20,994 nt of DNA from Sphingomonas sp. (GTDB lineage: Bacteria > Pseudomonadota > Alphaproteobacteria > Sphingomonadales > Sphingomonadaceae). The position numbers and the translations under genes are program-made. The stretch spans positions 1 through 20,994 of the forward strand of contig PNLG01000112.1 of NCBI GenBank assembly GCA_013822915.1, in the 5' to 3' direction. Positions 1 to 8,152 of the stretch are shown here, in pieces. The notes beneath the pieces are model-generated. The model did not search any database. It was not told the origin of the DNA and was given only the letters and a program-made list of their open reading frames with translations. Within the stretch, counting starts at the first letter, position 1. The number at the start of each line of letters is the position of its first letter.

Positions 1-4
1 ATGG

Positions 5-1765
5 TTATGCCGCCACCGCCGCGCGATCATCGAACAGCGCCTTCAGATCCTTTTTCAGGATTTTTCCGTTCGCGTTCCGGGGCAGCGTTTCCTTTACAAA
101 GCGGATCGCGACCGGCATTTTGAACGCGGCAAGATGCTGGCGGACCCACGCCTGCAATTCCGCCTCGGTCGCGCTGGTACCAGGCGCCAGGTGAACCACC
201 GCCGCCGGCTCTTCGCCAAGCTGCCGATGCGGCAGGCCGATCAGCGCGCAATCGGTAACGGCGGGATGCGCGTAAAGGACGTTTTCGACTTCGCTTGAAT
301 AGATATTCTCGCCACCCCGGATGATCATGTCCTTGGCGCGGTCGACGATATAGAGGAACCCCTCCTCATCCAGCCGCGCGAGATCGCCGGTGCGCACCCA
401 GCCGTTCACAAAGGTGGCCGCTGTCGCCTCCGGCTTGTTCCAATAGCCCTTCACGATCATTGGCCCGCGCGCCCACAGCTCGCCGACCTCACCAACCGGC
501 AATTCGCGCTCCCCCTCCTCATCCATGATTTTCAGGTCGGCAACCGCCACCGCTGGGCCAGCGCTGGTCGGGCGGTTCAGATAATCCTCCGCCGCATGGC
601 CGGTCACCGTCGCCATCGTCTCGGTCATACCCCAGCCATTGCCGGGCAGCGCGCCGAATTCGGTGTAGATGCGCTTGACGAGTTCAGGTGCGGACGGCGC
701 GCCGCCATAGGAAATCGCCTCCAGGGAGGACAGGTCATATTTCGCGCGGTCGGGATGTTCGAGCAATTGCCACGCAATCGTCGGCACCCCGCCGGTCGCA
801 TGGACTTTCTCGCGCTCAATAATCTCCATCGCGCGCACGGCATCCCATTTGCGCATGAAAATTAGCGTCGATCCGCTGGCAATCGCCCCCATCATCCCCG
901 CGCTGCACGCGGTCACATGGAAAAGCGGGATGCAGGTGAGCATCGTCCTGGGGGTTGGCGCGGGGATTTCATCACCCCGACGCATCAGGGTGCGCGCACC
1001 CGAATAGCCGCTGGAGAAGATGTTGGTGATCAGGTTGCGGTGCGTGCCCAGCGCGCCCTTTGGATTGCCGGTCGTGCCGCTGGTGTAAAAGATGGTGGCG
1101 TCGTCATCGGGTGCAATCTCAACCGGCGGCAGTGCTGCGGCGGGCAAGCCCGCCCAGTCATGCGGCGTGCCGATCAGTGGCTCAAACGCGCTCGCCCGAC
1201 CATCAAGCGGGGCAACCGCGCGCGCCACGAAAATATGCTCCAATGCGGGCAAGGAGCCATAATGCGCCGCCAGCCGGTCATGGCGCTCTCCGTCGATGAA
1301 CAGCACGCGGCTGCCTGAGTCTTTCAGGCCATATTCAAGCTCTGCCCCCGTCCACCAGGCGTTGAGCGGCACCACGATCGCGCCAATCGCGACGCCTGCA
1401 AAAAACACCACCGGCCATTCGGGCAGGTTGCGCATGCACAGCGCAACCCGATCGCCCTTTTGCACCCCCATCGCCACCAGCCGGGCCGCAAGCGTGGCCA
1501 CCGCGCGGTAATTCGCTTCATAGGTGACGCGCTCATCTTCATGGATGGTGAATTCGCGGTCCCCGTGCGCGCGCGACAGCATCATGATCTGCGCCAGATT
1601 GGCGGGTGCATGTTTCCACACGCGGGTGGGCACGCCGCCGATGTCGACCGTCTCCATCTCAAACCGCGCGCCAGGGGCGGTCAGCGCCGCGTCGATAGCC
1701 GCGAGACTCATTTTTGGCCACGCCGGATCAAGGGCGATCAGGGGTTCGCTAAAGGTTCTCGCCAC
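5..1765 (-). CDS. AMP-forming acyl-CoA synthetase (ANL superfamily)
   Basis: Activates a carboxylic acid to its acyl-CoA using ATP, the entry step for the beta-oxidation genes nearby. Residue numbers count from the upstream GTG at 1780. The ANL core motifs are in order: A3 loop YTSGTTGNPKG (232-242), A5 GWGMTET (382-388), A7 TGDL with EEGFLYIVDR (464-481), the IIRGGENIYSSEVE hinge region (487-499), and the A10 PRNANGK segment whose Lys573 is the adenylation lysine. At about 590 residues it is full length for a medium- or long-chain fatty acid CoA ligase. I prefer the GTG at 1765, because GGAGAG (1773-1778) lies 7 nt upstream of it; the GTG at 1780, five codons earlier, has no visible ribosome site. 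The stop is at 5-7, so the gene is complete. It diverges from the esterase operon. The acid it uses cannot be told from sequence. Confidence 0.93.
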   Translation of the reverse strand: MARTFSEPLIALDPAWPKMSLAAIDAALTAPGARFEMETVDIGGVPTRVWKHAPANLAQIMMLSRAHGDREFTIHEDERVTYEANYRAVATLAARLVAMGVQKGDRVALCMRNLPEWPVVFFAGVAIGAIVVPLNAWWTGAELEYGLKDSGSRVLFIDGERHDRLAAHYGSLPALEHIFVARAVAPLDGRASAFEPLIGTPHDWAGLPAAALPPVEIAPDDDATIFYTSGTTGNPKGALGTHRNLITNIFSSGYSGARTLMRRGDEIPAPTPRTMLTCIPLFHVTACSAGMMGAIASGSTLIFMRKWDAVRAMEIIEREKVHATGGVPTIAWQLLEHPDRAKYDLSSLEAISYGGAPSAPELVKRIYTEFGALPGNGWGMTETMATVTGHAAEDYLNRPTSAGPAVAVADLKIMDEEGERELPVGEVGELWARGPMIVKGYWNKPEATAATFVNGWVRTGDLARLDEEGFLYIVDRAKDMIIRGGENIYSSEVENVLYAHPAVTDCALIGLPHRQLGEEPAAVVHLAPGTSATEAELQAWVRQHLAAFKMPVAIRFVKETLPRNANGKILKKDLKALFDDRAAVAA

Positions 1766-1865
1766 GCGGTTTCTCTCCACCAGTTGAATTTCGGGTTTGG
1801 CCTATCCGCCAATTACATAAAGGTTAGTGTTGATTCATGCGCCGCTCAAGGCAATAGGAGGAAGA
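1766..1865. promoter_or_regulatory. divergent intergenic region, synthetase / esterase operon
   Basis: About 100 bp separates the start codons of two divergent genes, so both promoters should lie here or in the gene starts. The middle (about 1790-1850) is clearly more AT-rich than the flanking coding DNA. I could not assign convincing -35/-10 boxes. The TACCGAA/TTCGGTA palindrome found upstream of the tetR gene does not recur here, so joint control by that regulator is not supported. Confidence 0.4.
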
Positions 1866-3116
1866 ATGTTTCGAACCGGGGGTATGGAGAGAGTGATGGC
1901 TTTGGCAGACCCTGAAACCCATGGATTTGACGCACGCCGACTCGCGCGAATCGACGCGCTGCTGAACGAACGCTATGTGGCGCCCGGCCTGCTCCCCAAT
2001 GCGCAGTTGCTGATCGCGCGCGGCGGCGACATCGTCCATTTCTCGCATCAAGGATCAGCGAGAGAGGGCGGCGCGCCGATCAACGAAACATCGCTGTTCC
2101 GCATCGCCAGCATGACCAAGCCCATCACCGCCATCGCATTCATGATACTGGTGGAGGAGGGCAAGGTCGCGGTCGACACCCCGGTGCACCATGTCCTGCC
2201 CGAATTTAAGGGACTGGGCGTTTACAATGGCGGCGGCGGCGGCGTGCCGTTCATCACCAAGCCGACCACCGAACCGATGCGGATGCTCGACCTGCTACGC
2301 CATACCAGTGGGCTGACCTATGGCTTTCAGAACCGCAGCAATGTCGATGCCGCTTACCGCGATGGGAAGCTGGAGAATTGGCACGGTAATTACGATCTTG
2401 ACGAATTTGTCGGGGCGCTTGGCCGGTTGCCGCTCGAATTTTCACCCGGCGATGCGTGGAATTATTCGGTCGCAACCGATGTGCTGGGCGCCGTGATCCA
2501 GCGGGTGAGCGGGATGACGCTCGATGCGTTTTTCCGCGCCCGCATTTTCGAACCGCTCGGCATGCACGACACGTTTTTTACCGTGCCCGAAGACAAGGTC
2601 GACCGGCTGACCGATTGCTATGACTGGGTGCCCGGCGGCAAGAAACTCTCCGACCGCGGCGAGCAAAGCGCCTGGAGCCGCACCCCGCGGCTCTTGTCGG
2701 GCGGTGGCGGCCTGGTGTCGACCGCGCTCGATTATCACCGCTTCTGCACCATGTGCTTGAACGGCGGCACGCTGGCGGGCGCGCGGATCGTCAGCCGCAA
2801 GACGCTGGAGCTGATGACGCTCAACCATCTGCCGGGCGGCAAGGATCTGGCGTCGCTGTCGAAATCCTTATTCAGCGAGACGCAAAATGCCGGCACCGGC
2901 TTTGGCCTCGGCTTTGCCGTCACCATGGACGTTGCAAAAACGATGATGCCGGGGTCGGTAGGCGAATTTTATTGGGGCGGCATGTTTTCGACCGCCTTCT
3001 TCATTGACCCCCGCGAACAGATTAGCATGGTGTTCATGACGCAGTTGCGCCCGTCAAGCACTTACCCGATCCGCCGCGAACTCAAGACGTTGATCTACAG
3101 CGCACTGACCCGTTAA
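1866..3116 (+). CDS. serine hydrolase, class C beta-lactamase-fold esterase (EstB-like)
   Basis: Probably a cytoplasmic carboxylesterase or related hydrolase of the beta-lactamase/DD-peptidase fold (family VIII esterase type). The ATG at 1866 is chosen because AGGAGG (1856-1861) sits 4 nt upstream; an in-frame GTG at 1827 is less well supported. The protein is 416 residues. The nucleophile motif SMTK is at 82-85 (Ser82, Lys85). The second motif is Tyr200-Ser-Val rather than the YxN of true class C beta-lactamases. The third is Trp370-Gly-Gly, which takes the place of the lactamase KTG triad, as in Burkholderia EstB. There is no clear signal peptide, which argues against a periplasmic lactamase. 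It is the first gene of the rightward operon, 22 bp before the hydratase/dehydrogenase, so it may open an ester or lactone before beta-oxidation. The substrate is inferred from context only. Confidence 0.88.
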   Translation: MFRTGGMERVMALADPETHGFDARRLARIDALLNERYVAPGLLPNAQLLIARGGDIVHFSHQGSAREGGAPINETSLFRIASMTKPITAIAFMILVEEGKVAVDTPVHHVLPEFKGLGVYNGGGGGVPFITKPTTEPMRMLDLLRHTSGLTYGFQNRSNVDAAYRDGKLENWHGNYDLDEFVGALGRLPLEFSPGDAWNYSVATDVLGAVIQRVSGMTLDAFFRARIFEPLGMHDTFFTVPEDKVDRLTDCYDWVPGGKKLSDRGEQSAWSRTPRLLSGGGGLVSTALDYHRFCTMCLNGGTLAGARIVSRKTLELMTLNHLPGGKDLASLSKSLFSETQNAGTGFGLGFAVTMDVAKTMMPGSVGEFYWGGMFSTAFFIDPREQISMVFMTQLRPSSTYPIRRELKTLIYSALTR

Positions 3117-3138
3117 TCGTCCTTGCAGGAGAGTTTTC

Positions 3139-5169
3139 ATGACCAGCCCGATCACCACCGAACGGCACGGCGACGTCCTTGTCATCATTTCCAACAGCCC
3201 GCCGGTCAACGCGCTGGGCGCGGCCGTGCGTCAGGGGCTGGACGCCGGAATCAAGGAGGGGCTGGGCGACCCGAGTGTGAAGGCAATGGTCATCCGCTGC
3301 GACGGCAAGACTTTTTTCGCGGGCGCCGACATCACCGAATTCGGCAAGCCGATGCAGGAACCCGGCCTGCCGACGTTGCTCGACATGATCGAGGCAGCGG
3401 ACAAGCCCGTGGTCGCCGCGTTCCATGGCACCGCGCTCGGCGGGGGGTGTGAAGTGACGCTTGCCTGCCACTACCGGATTGCCGATCCTAAAGCGGTGAT
3501 CGGCACCCCCGAAGTCAAGCTCGGCCTGTTGCCGGGTGCCGGCGGCACGCAGCGGATTCCGCGCTTGGCGGGCATTCCGCTCGCGCTGCAGATGACGGCG
3601 ATTGGCGATCCGATCCCGGCCAAGGTCGCGCTTGCCGCCGGGCTGATCGACCGCGTTGCCGGTGATGGCTCGTTGGCCGAAGACGCCATCGCCTTTGCCC
3701 GCGAAGTGGCGGACGCCCGCCCGCTCCCCCGCGCGAGCGAAAAGACCGCCGCCGCCGATCCCGATGCAGTGGCCACATTCAAGGCTGCCAATGCCAAGCG
3801 CTTCCGCGGTTTCGACGCGCCCGCCGCCAACATCGCGTGCGTTGAAAAAGCCACCGACGGGTCGAGCTTTGCCGATGGCATCACGTTTGAGCGGCAACAG
3901 TTCATGAAGCTGATGCTGGGCACACAAAGCGCCGCGCAGCGCCATCTGTTCTTCGCCGAACGCCAGGCCGCCAAGATCGACGGCATTGCCCCCGATATCG
4001 CCCTGCGCACCATCAAGCGGGTCGGCGTGATCGGTGCGGGCACCATGGGCGGCGGCATTTCGATGAACTTCCTGTCGGCAGGCATCCCCGTCACCATCGT
4101 CGAGATGCAGCAGGACGCGCTTGATCGCGGCACCGGCGTCATCCGCAAGAATTACGAAGCATCGGCCGCCAAGGGGCGGATGAAACCCGAGCAGGTCGAG
4201 GCCGCAATGGGCGCGCTCACCCCCACGCTCAGCCTGAACGACCTCGCCGATTGCGACCTGGTGATCGAGGCGGTTTACGAGAACATGGACGTCAAGAAAG
4301 AGTTGTTCGGCAAGCTCGACGCGATTGTGAAGCCGGGCGCGATCCTGGCGTCCAACACCAGCTATCTCAACGTCGATGAAATCGCCGCATCGACCAGCCG
4401 TCCGCAGGATGTGGTCGGCATGCATTTCTTCTCCCCCGCCAATGTCATGAAGCTGTTGGAAGTGGTGCGCGGCGCAAAGACCGCCGACGATGTGCTGGCA
4501 ACCGTGATGGCGCTTGCCAAAACGATCCGCAAAGTCGCCGTTGTCTCGGGCGTGTGTCACGGCTTTATCGGCAACCGCATGCTGATGCCGCGTCAGGTGG
4601 AGGCGAACAAGCTGTTGATGGAAGGCGCAACCCCCGAACAGATCGACCGCGTCCATGTCGAATTCGGGATGCCGATGGGGCCGTTCCAGATGAGCGACCT
4701 GGCAGGCGTCGACATTGGCTGGCACCGCGACCCGACGCGTATTGAAAATATCCGCGACGCGCTGTGCGCCGAGGACCGCTGGGGCCAGAAAAAGGGTGCT
4801 GGCTTTTACGACTATGACGAAAAGCGCAACCCGACCCCCTCCCCCCGGGTCGCCGAGATTATCGAGGATTTCCGTAGCCGGTCGAACTTGCCCAAGCGCG
4901 AGATTACCGACGAGGAAATCATCGAACGCACGCTTTACACCATGGTCAATGAAGGCGCGCTGATCCTTGAGGAGAAAATGGCACAGCGCGCCAGCGACAT
5001 CGATGTCGTGTGGATCTATGGCTATGGCTGGCCGGTGTATCGTGGCGGACCGATGTTCTGGGCCGACACCGAGGGCACGAAGAAAATCGTCGCGGGGCTG
5101 GAGAAGCACGGCTTCACTGTCGCCGAATTGTTGAAGGCCAATGCCGAAAGCGGTGGGCGGTTCAAGTGA
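3139..5169 (+). CDS. FadJ/FadB-type enoyl-CoA hydratase/3-hydroxyacyl-CoA dehydrogenase
   Basis: Bifunctional beta-oxidation enzyme: hydrates 2-enoyl-CoA, then oxidises the L-3-hydroxyacyl-CoA with NAD+. Residues 1 to about 190 form a crotonase domain with the oxyanion segment GTALGGGCE. Both catalytic glutamates are present, Glu105 in GGGCE and Glu125 in TPEVKLG. From about 292 a Rossmann domain starts with GAGTMGGG (300-306 region). The dehydrogenase His429 lies in VGMHFFSPAN, followed by the C-terminal 3HCDH domains ending with YGYGWPVYRGGP. At 676 residues it is slightly shorter than E. coli FadJ (714). AGGAG at 3127-3131 is 7 nt before the ATG. No thiolase partner lies next to it, although FadA/FadI usually accompanies this alpha subunit. 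Its stop codon overlaps the next start as GTGA. FadJ, FadB and peroxisomal MFE types cannot be separated reliably by eye. Confidence 0.95.
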   Translation: MTSPITTERHGDVLVIISNSPPVNALGAAVRQGLDAGIKEGLGDPSVKAMVIRCDGKTFFAGADITEFGKPMQEPGLPTLLDMIEAADKPVVAAFHGTALGGGCEVTLACHYRIADPKAVIGTPEVKLGLLPGAGGTQRIPRLAGIPLALQMTAIGDPIPAKVALAAGLIDRVAGDGSLAEDAIAFAREVADARPLPRASEKTAAADPDAVATFKAANAKRFRGFDAPAANIACVEKATDGSSFADGITFERQQFMKLMLGTQSAAQRHLFFAERQAAKIDGIAPDIALRTIKRVGVIGAGTMGGGISMNFLSAGIPVTIVEMQQDALDRGTGVIRKNYEASAAKGRMKPEQVEAAMGALTPTLSLNDLADCDLVIEAVYENMDVKKELFGKLDAIVKPGAILASNTSYLNVDEIAASTSRPQDVVGMHFFSPANVMKLLEVVRGAKTADDVLATVMALAKTIRKVAVVSGVCHGFIGNRMLMPRQVEANKLLMEGATPEQIDRVHVEFGMPMGPFQMSDLAGVDIGWHRDPTRIENIRDALCAEDRWGQKKGAGFYDYDEKRNPTPSPRVAEIIEDFRSRSNLPKREITDEEIIERTLYTMVNEGALILEEKMAQRASDIDVVWIYGYGWPVYRGGPMFWADTEGTKKIVAGLEKHGFTVAELLKANAESGGRFK

Positions 5170-5603
5170 CCGCCGCCGCTCCGGCCACTCTGCCGGCCAC
5201 CGCCGATCTTGGTTTTCAGCTGAATTTCTTCAAGCTGATCGTCACCGACATGCAGGCGATGATCGACTTCTATACCGGCGCGTTCGGCATGGTGGAGGCT
5301 GGCCCGCGGATCGACTTGCCCGAGGCTGAGGAAGCGATGCTGACGATGCCGCAGGGCCGGTTCACGCTCGTGCTGTTTCGCTGGAAGGATGAGCGCGCGC
5401 TTGCGCCAGGTTCGGCGCATGGGCCGGTCGGCTTTCTGACGAAGGACATTGATGGGGCCTTTGCGCGGCTGCTCGATCACGGCGCGCGTGCCTTGCGCAG
5501 CCCTTTTGCCATGGGGCCAATGAAGATCGCTTTTGTCGCCGATCCGGAAGGGCATGAAGTCGAAATGGTTCAATTCGTCCGCAACGAGCCGCCATCGGCA
5601 TGA
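5166..5603 (+). CDS. VOC/glyoxalase-fold protein
   Basis: A small 145-residue protein with one vicinal-oxygen-chelate module pair. The first beta-alpha-beta unit contains FFKLIVTDMQAMIDFY (21-36). The second ends in the typical FVADPEGHEVEMVQF (123-137), where Glu133 is the usual C-terminal metal ligand. The first-strand ligand position appears to be Lys23 rather than His or Gln, so classic glyoxalase I metal binding is doubtful. The reading frame stays open upstream to 5010 inside the preceding gene, but conserved sequence begins after the GTG at 5166. That GTG forms a GTGA overlap with the preceding stop, implying translational coupling. Its own stop overlaps the amidase ATG as ATGA. VOC proteins in acyl-CoA operons may be epimerases, isomerases or dioxygenase-like; this one cannot be assigned. 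Confidence 0.85.
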   Translation: MTAAAPATLPATADLGFQLNFFKLIVTDMQAMIDFYTGAFGMVEAGPRIDLPEAEEAMLTMPQGRFTLVLFRWKDERALAPGSAHGPVGFLTKDIDGAFARLLDHGARALRSPFAMGPMKIAFVADPEGHEVEMVQFVRNEPPSA

Positions 5604-6916
5604 GGAGCGCGCTCGCCACCGCAGCCGCGATCCGATCGGGCGAGACGACCGCGCTTGCCGAGTGCGAAGCGGCGATCGCCCGGATCGAGGCGGGCGATGG
5701 CGCCATCAACGCGGTCGTGGTTCGCGACTTCGACCGCGCGCGTGCGACGGCACGGGCACTCGACGCGCGTGGGCCCGTCGATCCGGCCATTCGACCGTTT
5801 CACGGCGTGCCGATGACGGTGAAAGAGAGCTTCGACGTTGCCGGACTGCCCACGACATGGGGGTTTCCCGAGCATGCCGACCATGTGCCGCAGGTCAACG
5901 CCGTCGCCATCCGGCGGCTGAAGCGCGCGGGCGCGGTTATCCTGGGCAAGACCAACGTGCCGACCGGCCTTGTCGACATTCAGGCCAATAACCCGATCCA
6001 TGGTCGGACGCGCAATCCGCACAATCCCGACCGGGTCAGCGGCGGATCGTCGGGCGGGGCGGCCGCGGCGCTCGCGGCGGGGTTTGTGCCGCTGGAGATC
6101 GGGTCCGACATTGGCGGGTCGATCCGGACCCCGGCGGCGTTTTGCGGCGTGTGGGGGCATAAGCCAACCTTTCGGCTGCTCAACGATCATGGCCATTTCT
6201 TTCCACGCAACACCGAAAGCGCATTAGCGCTGTCGGTGATCGGACCACTTGCGCGCGATCCGGACGATCTCGTCACCGCGCTCGACGTCCTGTGTGAAGC
6301 CCCGCTCCCGCGCCCGGCGGCACGGCCCGCGAGTGCGTGGCGCATCCTCATCCTGCCCGAACATCCGGGCGCGCGCGCTCAGGGCGCGATGCGCGATACG
6401 GTGGAACGGATCGGCGCGGCGTTTTCAAATGCCGGGGCGCAGGTCGAGCGCGGCCCCGCTGGCCTTCCCGATTTGGCGGCGCAGCACGAAGCCTATGTCC
6501 GCCTGTTGCTCGCGGCCTTGTCGCGTGGCCAGCCCCCGCAACCGGGGGTACCGCCACTCACGCCCGAGCGCTGGGCCGCGATGTTCGACGAACAGGCCAA
6601 GTGCATCCGCGACTGGTTGACCTTGTTCGCGCGCGTCGATGCGGTGATCGCGCCGTGCTGGGGCACAACCGCCTTCCCGCATGACGACACGCCAATGGCA
6701 AGCCGGTTGATCGACGTTGACGGGGAAGTGACGGCGTTTGGCGCGCAGCTTGCCTATCCCGGCCTTGCCACCTTCCCCAACTTACCCGCGACCAGCGTGC
6801 CCGTCGGCGTTGACGCGGACGGCTTGCCGATCGGGGTGCAGGTGATTGCCGCGCCCTATCAGGACCATCTCGCGATCGCGGTCGCGCGTGCGGCCCATGA
6901 ATTGATGAGGAGTTGA
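5600..6916 (+). CDS. amidase signature family hydrolase
   Basis: Hydrolyses a C-N amide bond through the Ser-cisSer-Lys triad. All three residues can be placed by comparison with FAAH spacing: Lys75 in PMTVKES, cis-Ser150 in SGGSSGG, and nucleophile Ser174 in GSDIGGSIR, with the expected 24-residue gap between the two serines. The 438-residue length is normal for a bacterial amidase. The start ATG at 5600 overlaps the VOC stop (ATGA) and has only a weak ribosome site, so it is probably translationally coupled. It ends 4 bp before the next acyl-CoA dehydrogenase, placing it firmly inside the beta-oxidation operon. An amidase here suggests an amide-linked acid (N-acyl compound, lactam or nitrile-derived amide) among the substrates, but the family is too broad to name one. 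It could also act on a side product. Confidence 0.93.
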   Translation: MRSALATAAAIRSGETTALAECEAAIARIEAGDGAINAVVVRDFDRARATARALDARGPVDPAIRPFHGVPMTVKESFDVAGLPTTWGFPEHADHVPQVNAVAIRRLKRAGAVILGKTNVPTGLVDIQANNPIHGRTRNPHNPDRVSGGSSGGAAAALAAGFVPLEIGSDIGGSIRTPAAFCGVWGHKPTFRLLNDHGHFFPRNTESALALSVIGPLARDPDDLVTALDVLCEAPLPRPAARPASAWRILILPEHPGARAQGAMRDTVERIGAAFSNAGAQVERGPAGLPDLAAQHEAYVRLLLAALSRGQPPQPGVPPLTPERWAAMFDEQAKCIRDWLTLFARVDAVIAPCWGTTAFPHDDTPMASRLIDVDGEVTAFGAQLAYPGLATFPNLPATSVPVGVDADGLPIGVQVIAAPYQDHLAIAVARAAHELMRS

Positions 6917-6920
6917 GCCC

Positions 6921-8102
6921 ATGACCGATCTTGATACCTTCCGCAGCGAAGCCCGCACCTGGCTCGAAGCGCATTGCCCGCCCGAAATGCGCGAGCCGGT
7001 GCGCAGCGAAAAGGACGCGACTTGGGGCGGCCGCAATCCCGATTTCCAACCGGGGCAAAAGGAATGGATGGACGCGATGGCCAGCCGCGGCTGGACCGTT
7101 CCCGACTGGCCGGTCGCCTATGGTGGCGGCGGGCTGTCGCCAGCGCAGACCAAGATCCTGCGCGAAGAGATGGCGGCAATGAAATGCCGCAACCCACTCA
7201 ACAGCTTTGGTATTTCAATGCTTGGGCCAGCGCTGCTCAAATATGGCACCGAGGAGCAGAAGCTCGAGCATCTGCCCAAGATCGCGCGCGGTGAAATCCG
7301 CTGGTGCCAGGGCTATTCGGAGCCGAACGCGGGGTCCGACCTCGCCAGCCTCGCCACATCGGCGGAGGATGCGGGCGACCATTATATCATCAACGGGCAG
7401 AAAGTATGGACGTCCTATGCCGACAAGGCCGATTGGATCTTCTGCCTCGTCCGCACCGACAAGACCAACAAACAGGGCGGCATTTCATTCGTTCTGTTCG
7501 ACATGGCATCGCCCGGTGTGTCGACCAAGCCGATCCTGCTGATCAGCGGCTATTCACCGTTTTGCGAGACATTTTTCGACAATGTCAAAGTGCCCAAGGC
7601 CAACCGCGTCCATGACGAGAATAAGGGGTGGGACGTCGCCAAATATCTACTCGGGCATGAGCGCGAGATGATCAGCGGCATGGGCCTTGCCTCGACCGGC
7701 GGCAATCCGTTGATCGAGGGGGCAATCGCAACCGTTGGGCTTGACCATGAAGGGCGCCTCGCGGACCCGCTGCTGCGCGCGTCGATCGCGCTGTTCGAAG
7801 TACGTGCCAAGGCGTTTGGCATGATGTCCGAACGCTTTATCGACGAGCTGAAAGCCGGGAAAGCGCACCCCGCCCAGCCCAGCATGATGAAGTATTACGG
7901 CACCGAGCTGAACAAGAGCCGCCACGAGCTGATGATGGCATCGGGCGGTTCGGACGCGCTCGAATGGGAGAGCGAACGGTCAAATGGTGGCGTAGGGCCG
8001 CGCGCCTGGCTACGCACCAAGGCCAATTCGATCGAGGGCGGGACAAGCGAAGTGCAGCTCAACATCGTCGCCAAGCGGATTTTGGAATTGCCCAGCGCTT
8101 GA
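6921..8102 (+). CDS. acyl-CoA dehydrogenase, first of a tandem pair
   Basis: FAD enzyme that inserts a 2,3-double bond into an acyl-CoA. At 393 residues it has the standard three-part ACAD layout. The flavin and substrate segment YSEPNAGSDLAS is near 130-141, followed by INGQKVWTSYADKADW. The C-terminal catalytic motif is SIEGGTSEVQ, with Glu372 at the position of MCAD Glu376. AGGAG (6908-6912) spans the region just before the preceding stop and sits 8 nt before the ATG. The gap to the amidase is 4 bp. Its sequence type (long N-terminal helix region, IEGGTSE ending) resembles the catalytic chains of ACADs from steroid and isoprenoid side-chain pathways. The next gene encodes a second ACAD with a different active site, so the two may form a heteromer. 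The chain-length and branching preference is unknown. Confidence 0.95.
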   Translation: MTDLDTFRSEARTWLEAHCPPEMREPVRSEKDATWGGRNPDFQPGQKEWMDAMASRGWTVPDWPVAYGGGGLSPAQTKILREEMAAMKCRNPLNSFGISMLGPALLKYGTEEQKLEHLPKIARGEIRWCQGYSEPNAGSDLASLATSAEDAGDHYIINGQKVWTSYADKADWIFCLVRTDKTNKQGGISFVLFDMASPGVSTKPILLISGYSPFCETFFDNVKVPKANRVHDENKGWDVAKYLLGHEREMISGMGLASTGGNPLIEGAIATVGLDHEGRLADPLLRASIALFEVRAKAFGMMSERFIDELKAGKAHPAQPSMMKYYGTELNKSRHELMMASGGSDALEWESERSNGGVGPRAWLRTKANSIEGGTSEVQLNIVAKRILELPSA

Positions 8103-8111
8103 GCGTGTGCC

Positions 8112-8135
8112 CCCTCTCCCGCTCACGGGAGAGGG
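8112..8135. repeat. intra-operon perfect hairpin (REP-like)
   Basis: CCCTCTCCCG (8112-8121), a CTCA loop, and CGGGAGAGGG (8126-8135) form a perfect 10-bp stem. It fills the only sizeable gap (50 bp) between the two acyl-CoA dehydrogenase genes. There is no T-tract, and a ribosome site follows directly, so it does not look like a terminator. It resembles the short CCCTCTCCCG/CGGGAGAGGG palindromes that are common between genes in many proteobacteria. It may protect or tune the mRNA segments on either side. Confidence 0.7.
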
Positions 8136-8152
8136 TGAAGAAGGAAAAGAAA

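Noticed and set aside
1781..1865. Second copy of the TetR palindrome upstream of the left operon
   Set aside because: No TACCGAA or TTCGGTA half-site pair could be found there.
3082..5109. 675-codon open frame on the minus strand opposite the FadJ-like gene
   Set aside because: It is the mirror of a GC-rich, clearly conserved gene. Its translation is His/Arg/Gly-rich with no domain pattern, and the plus-strand protein has all its catalytic motifs.
8112..8135. Intrinsic terminator between the ACAD genes
   Set aside because: The stem is not followed by a T-tract on the coding strand, and the next gene begins 17 bp later with a normal ribosome site.
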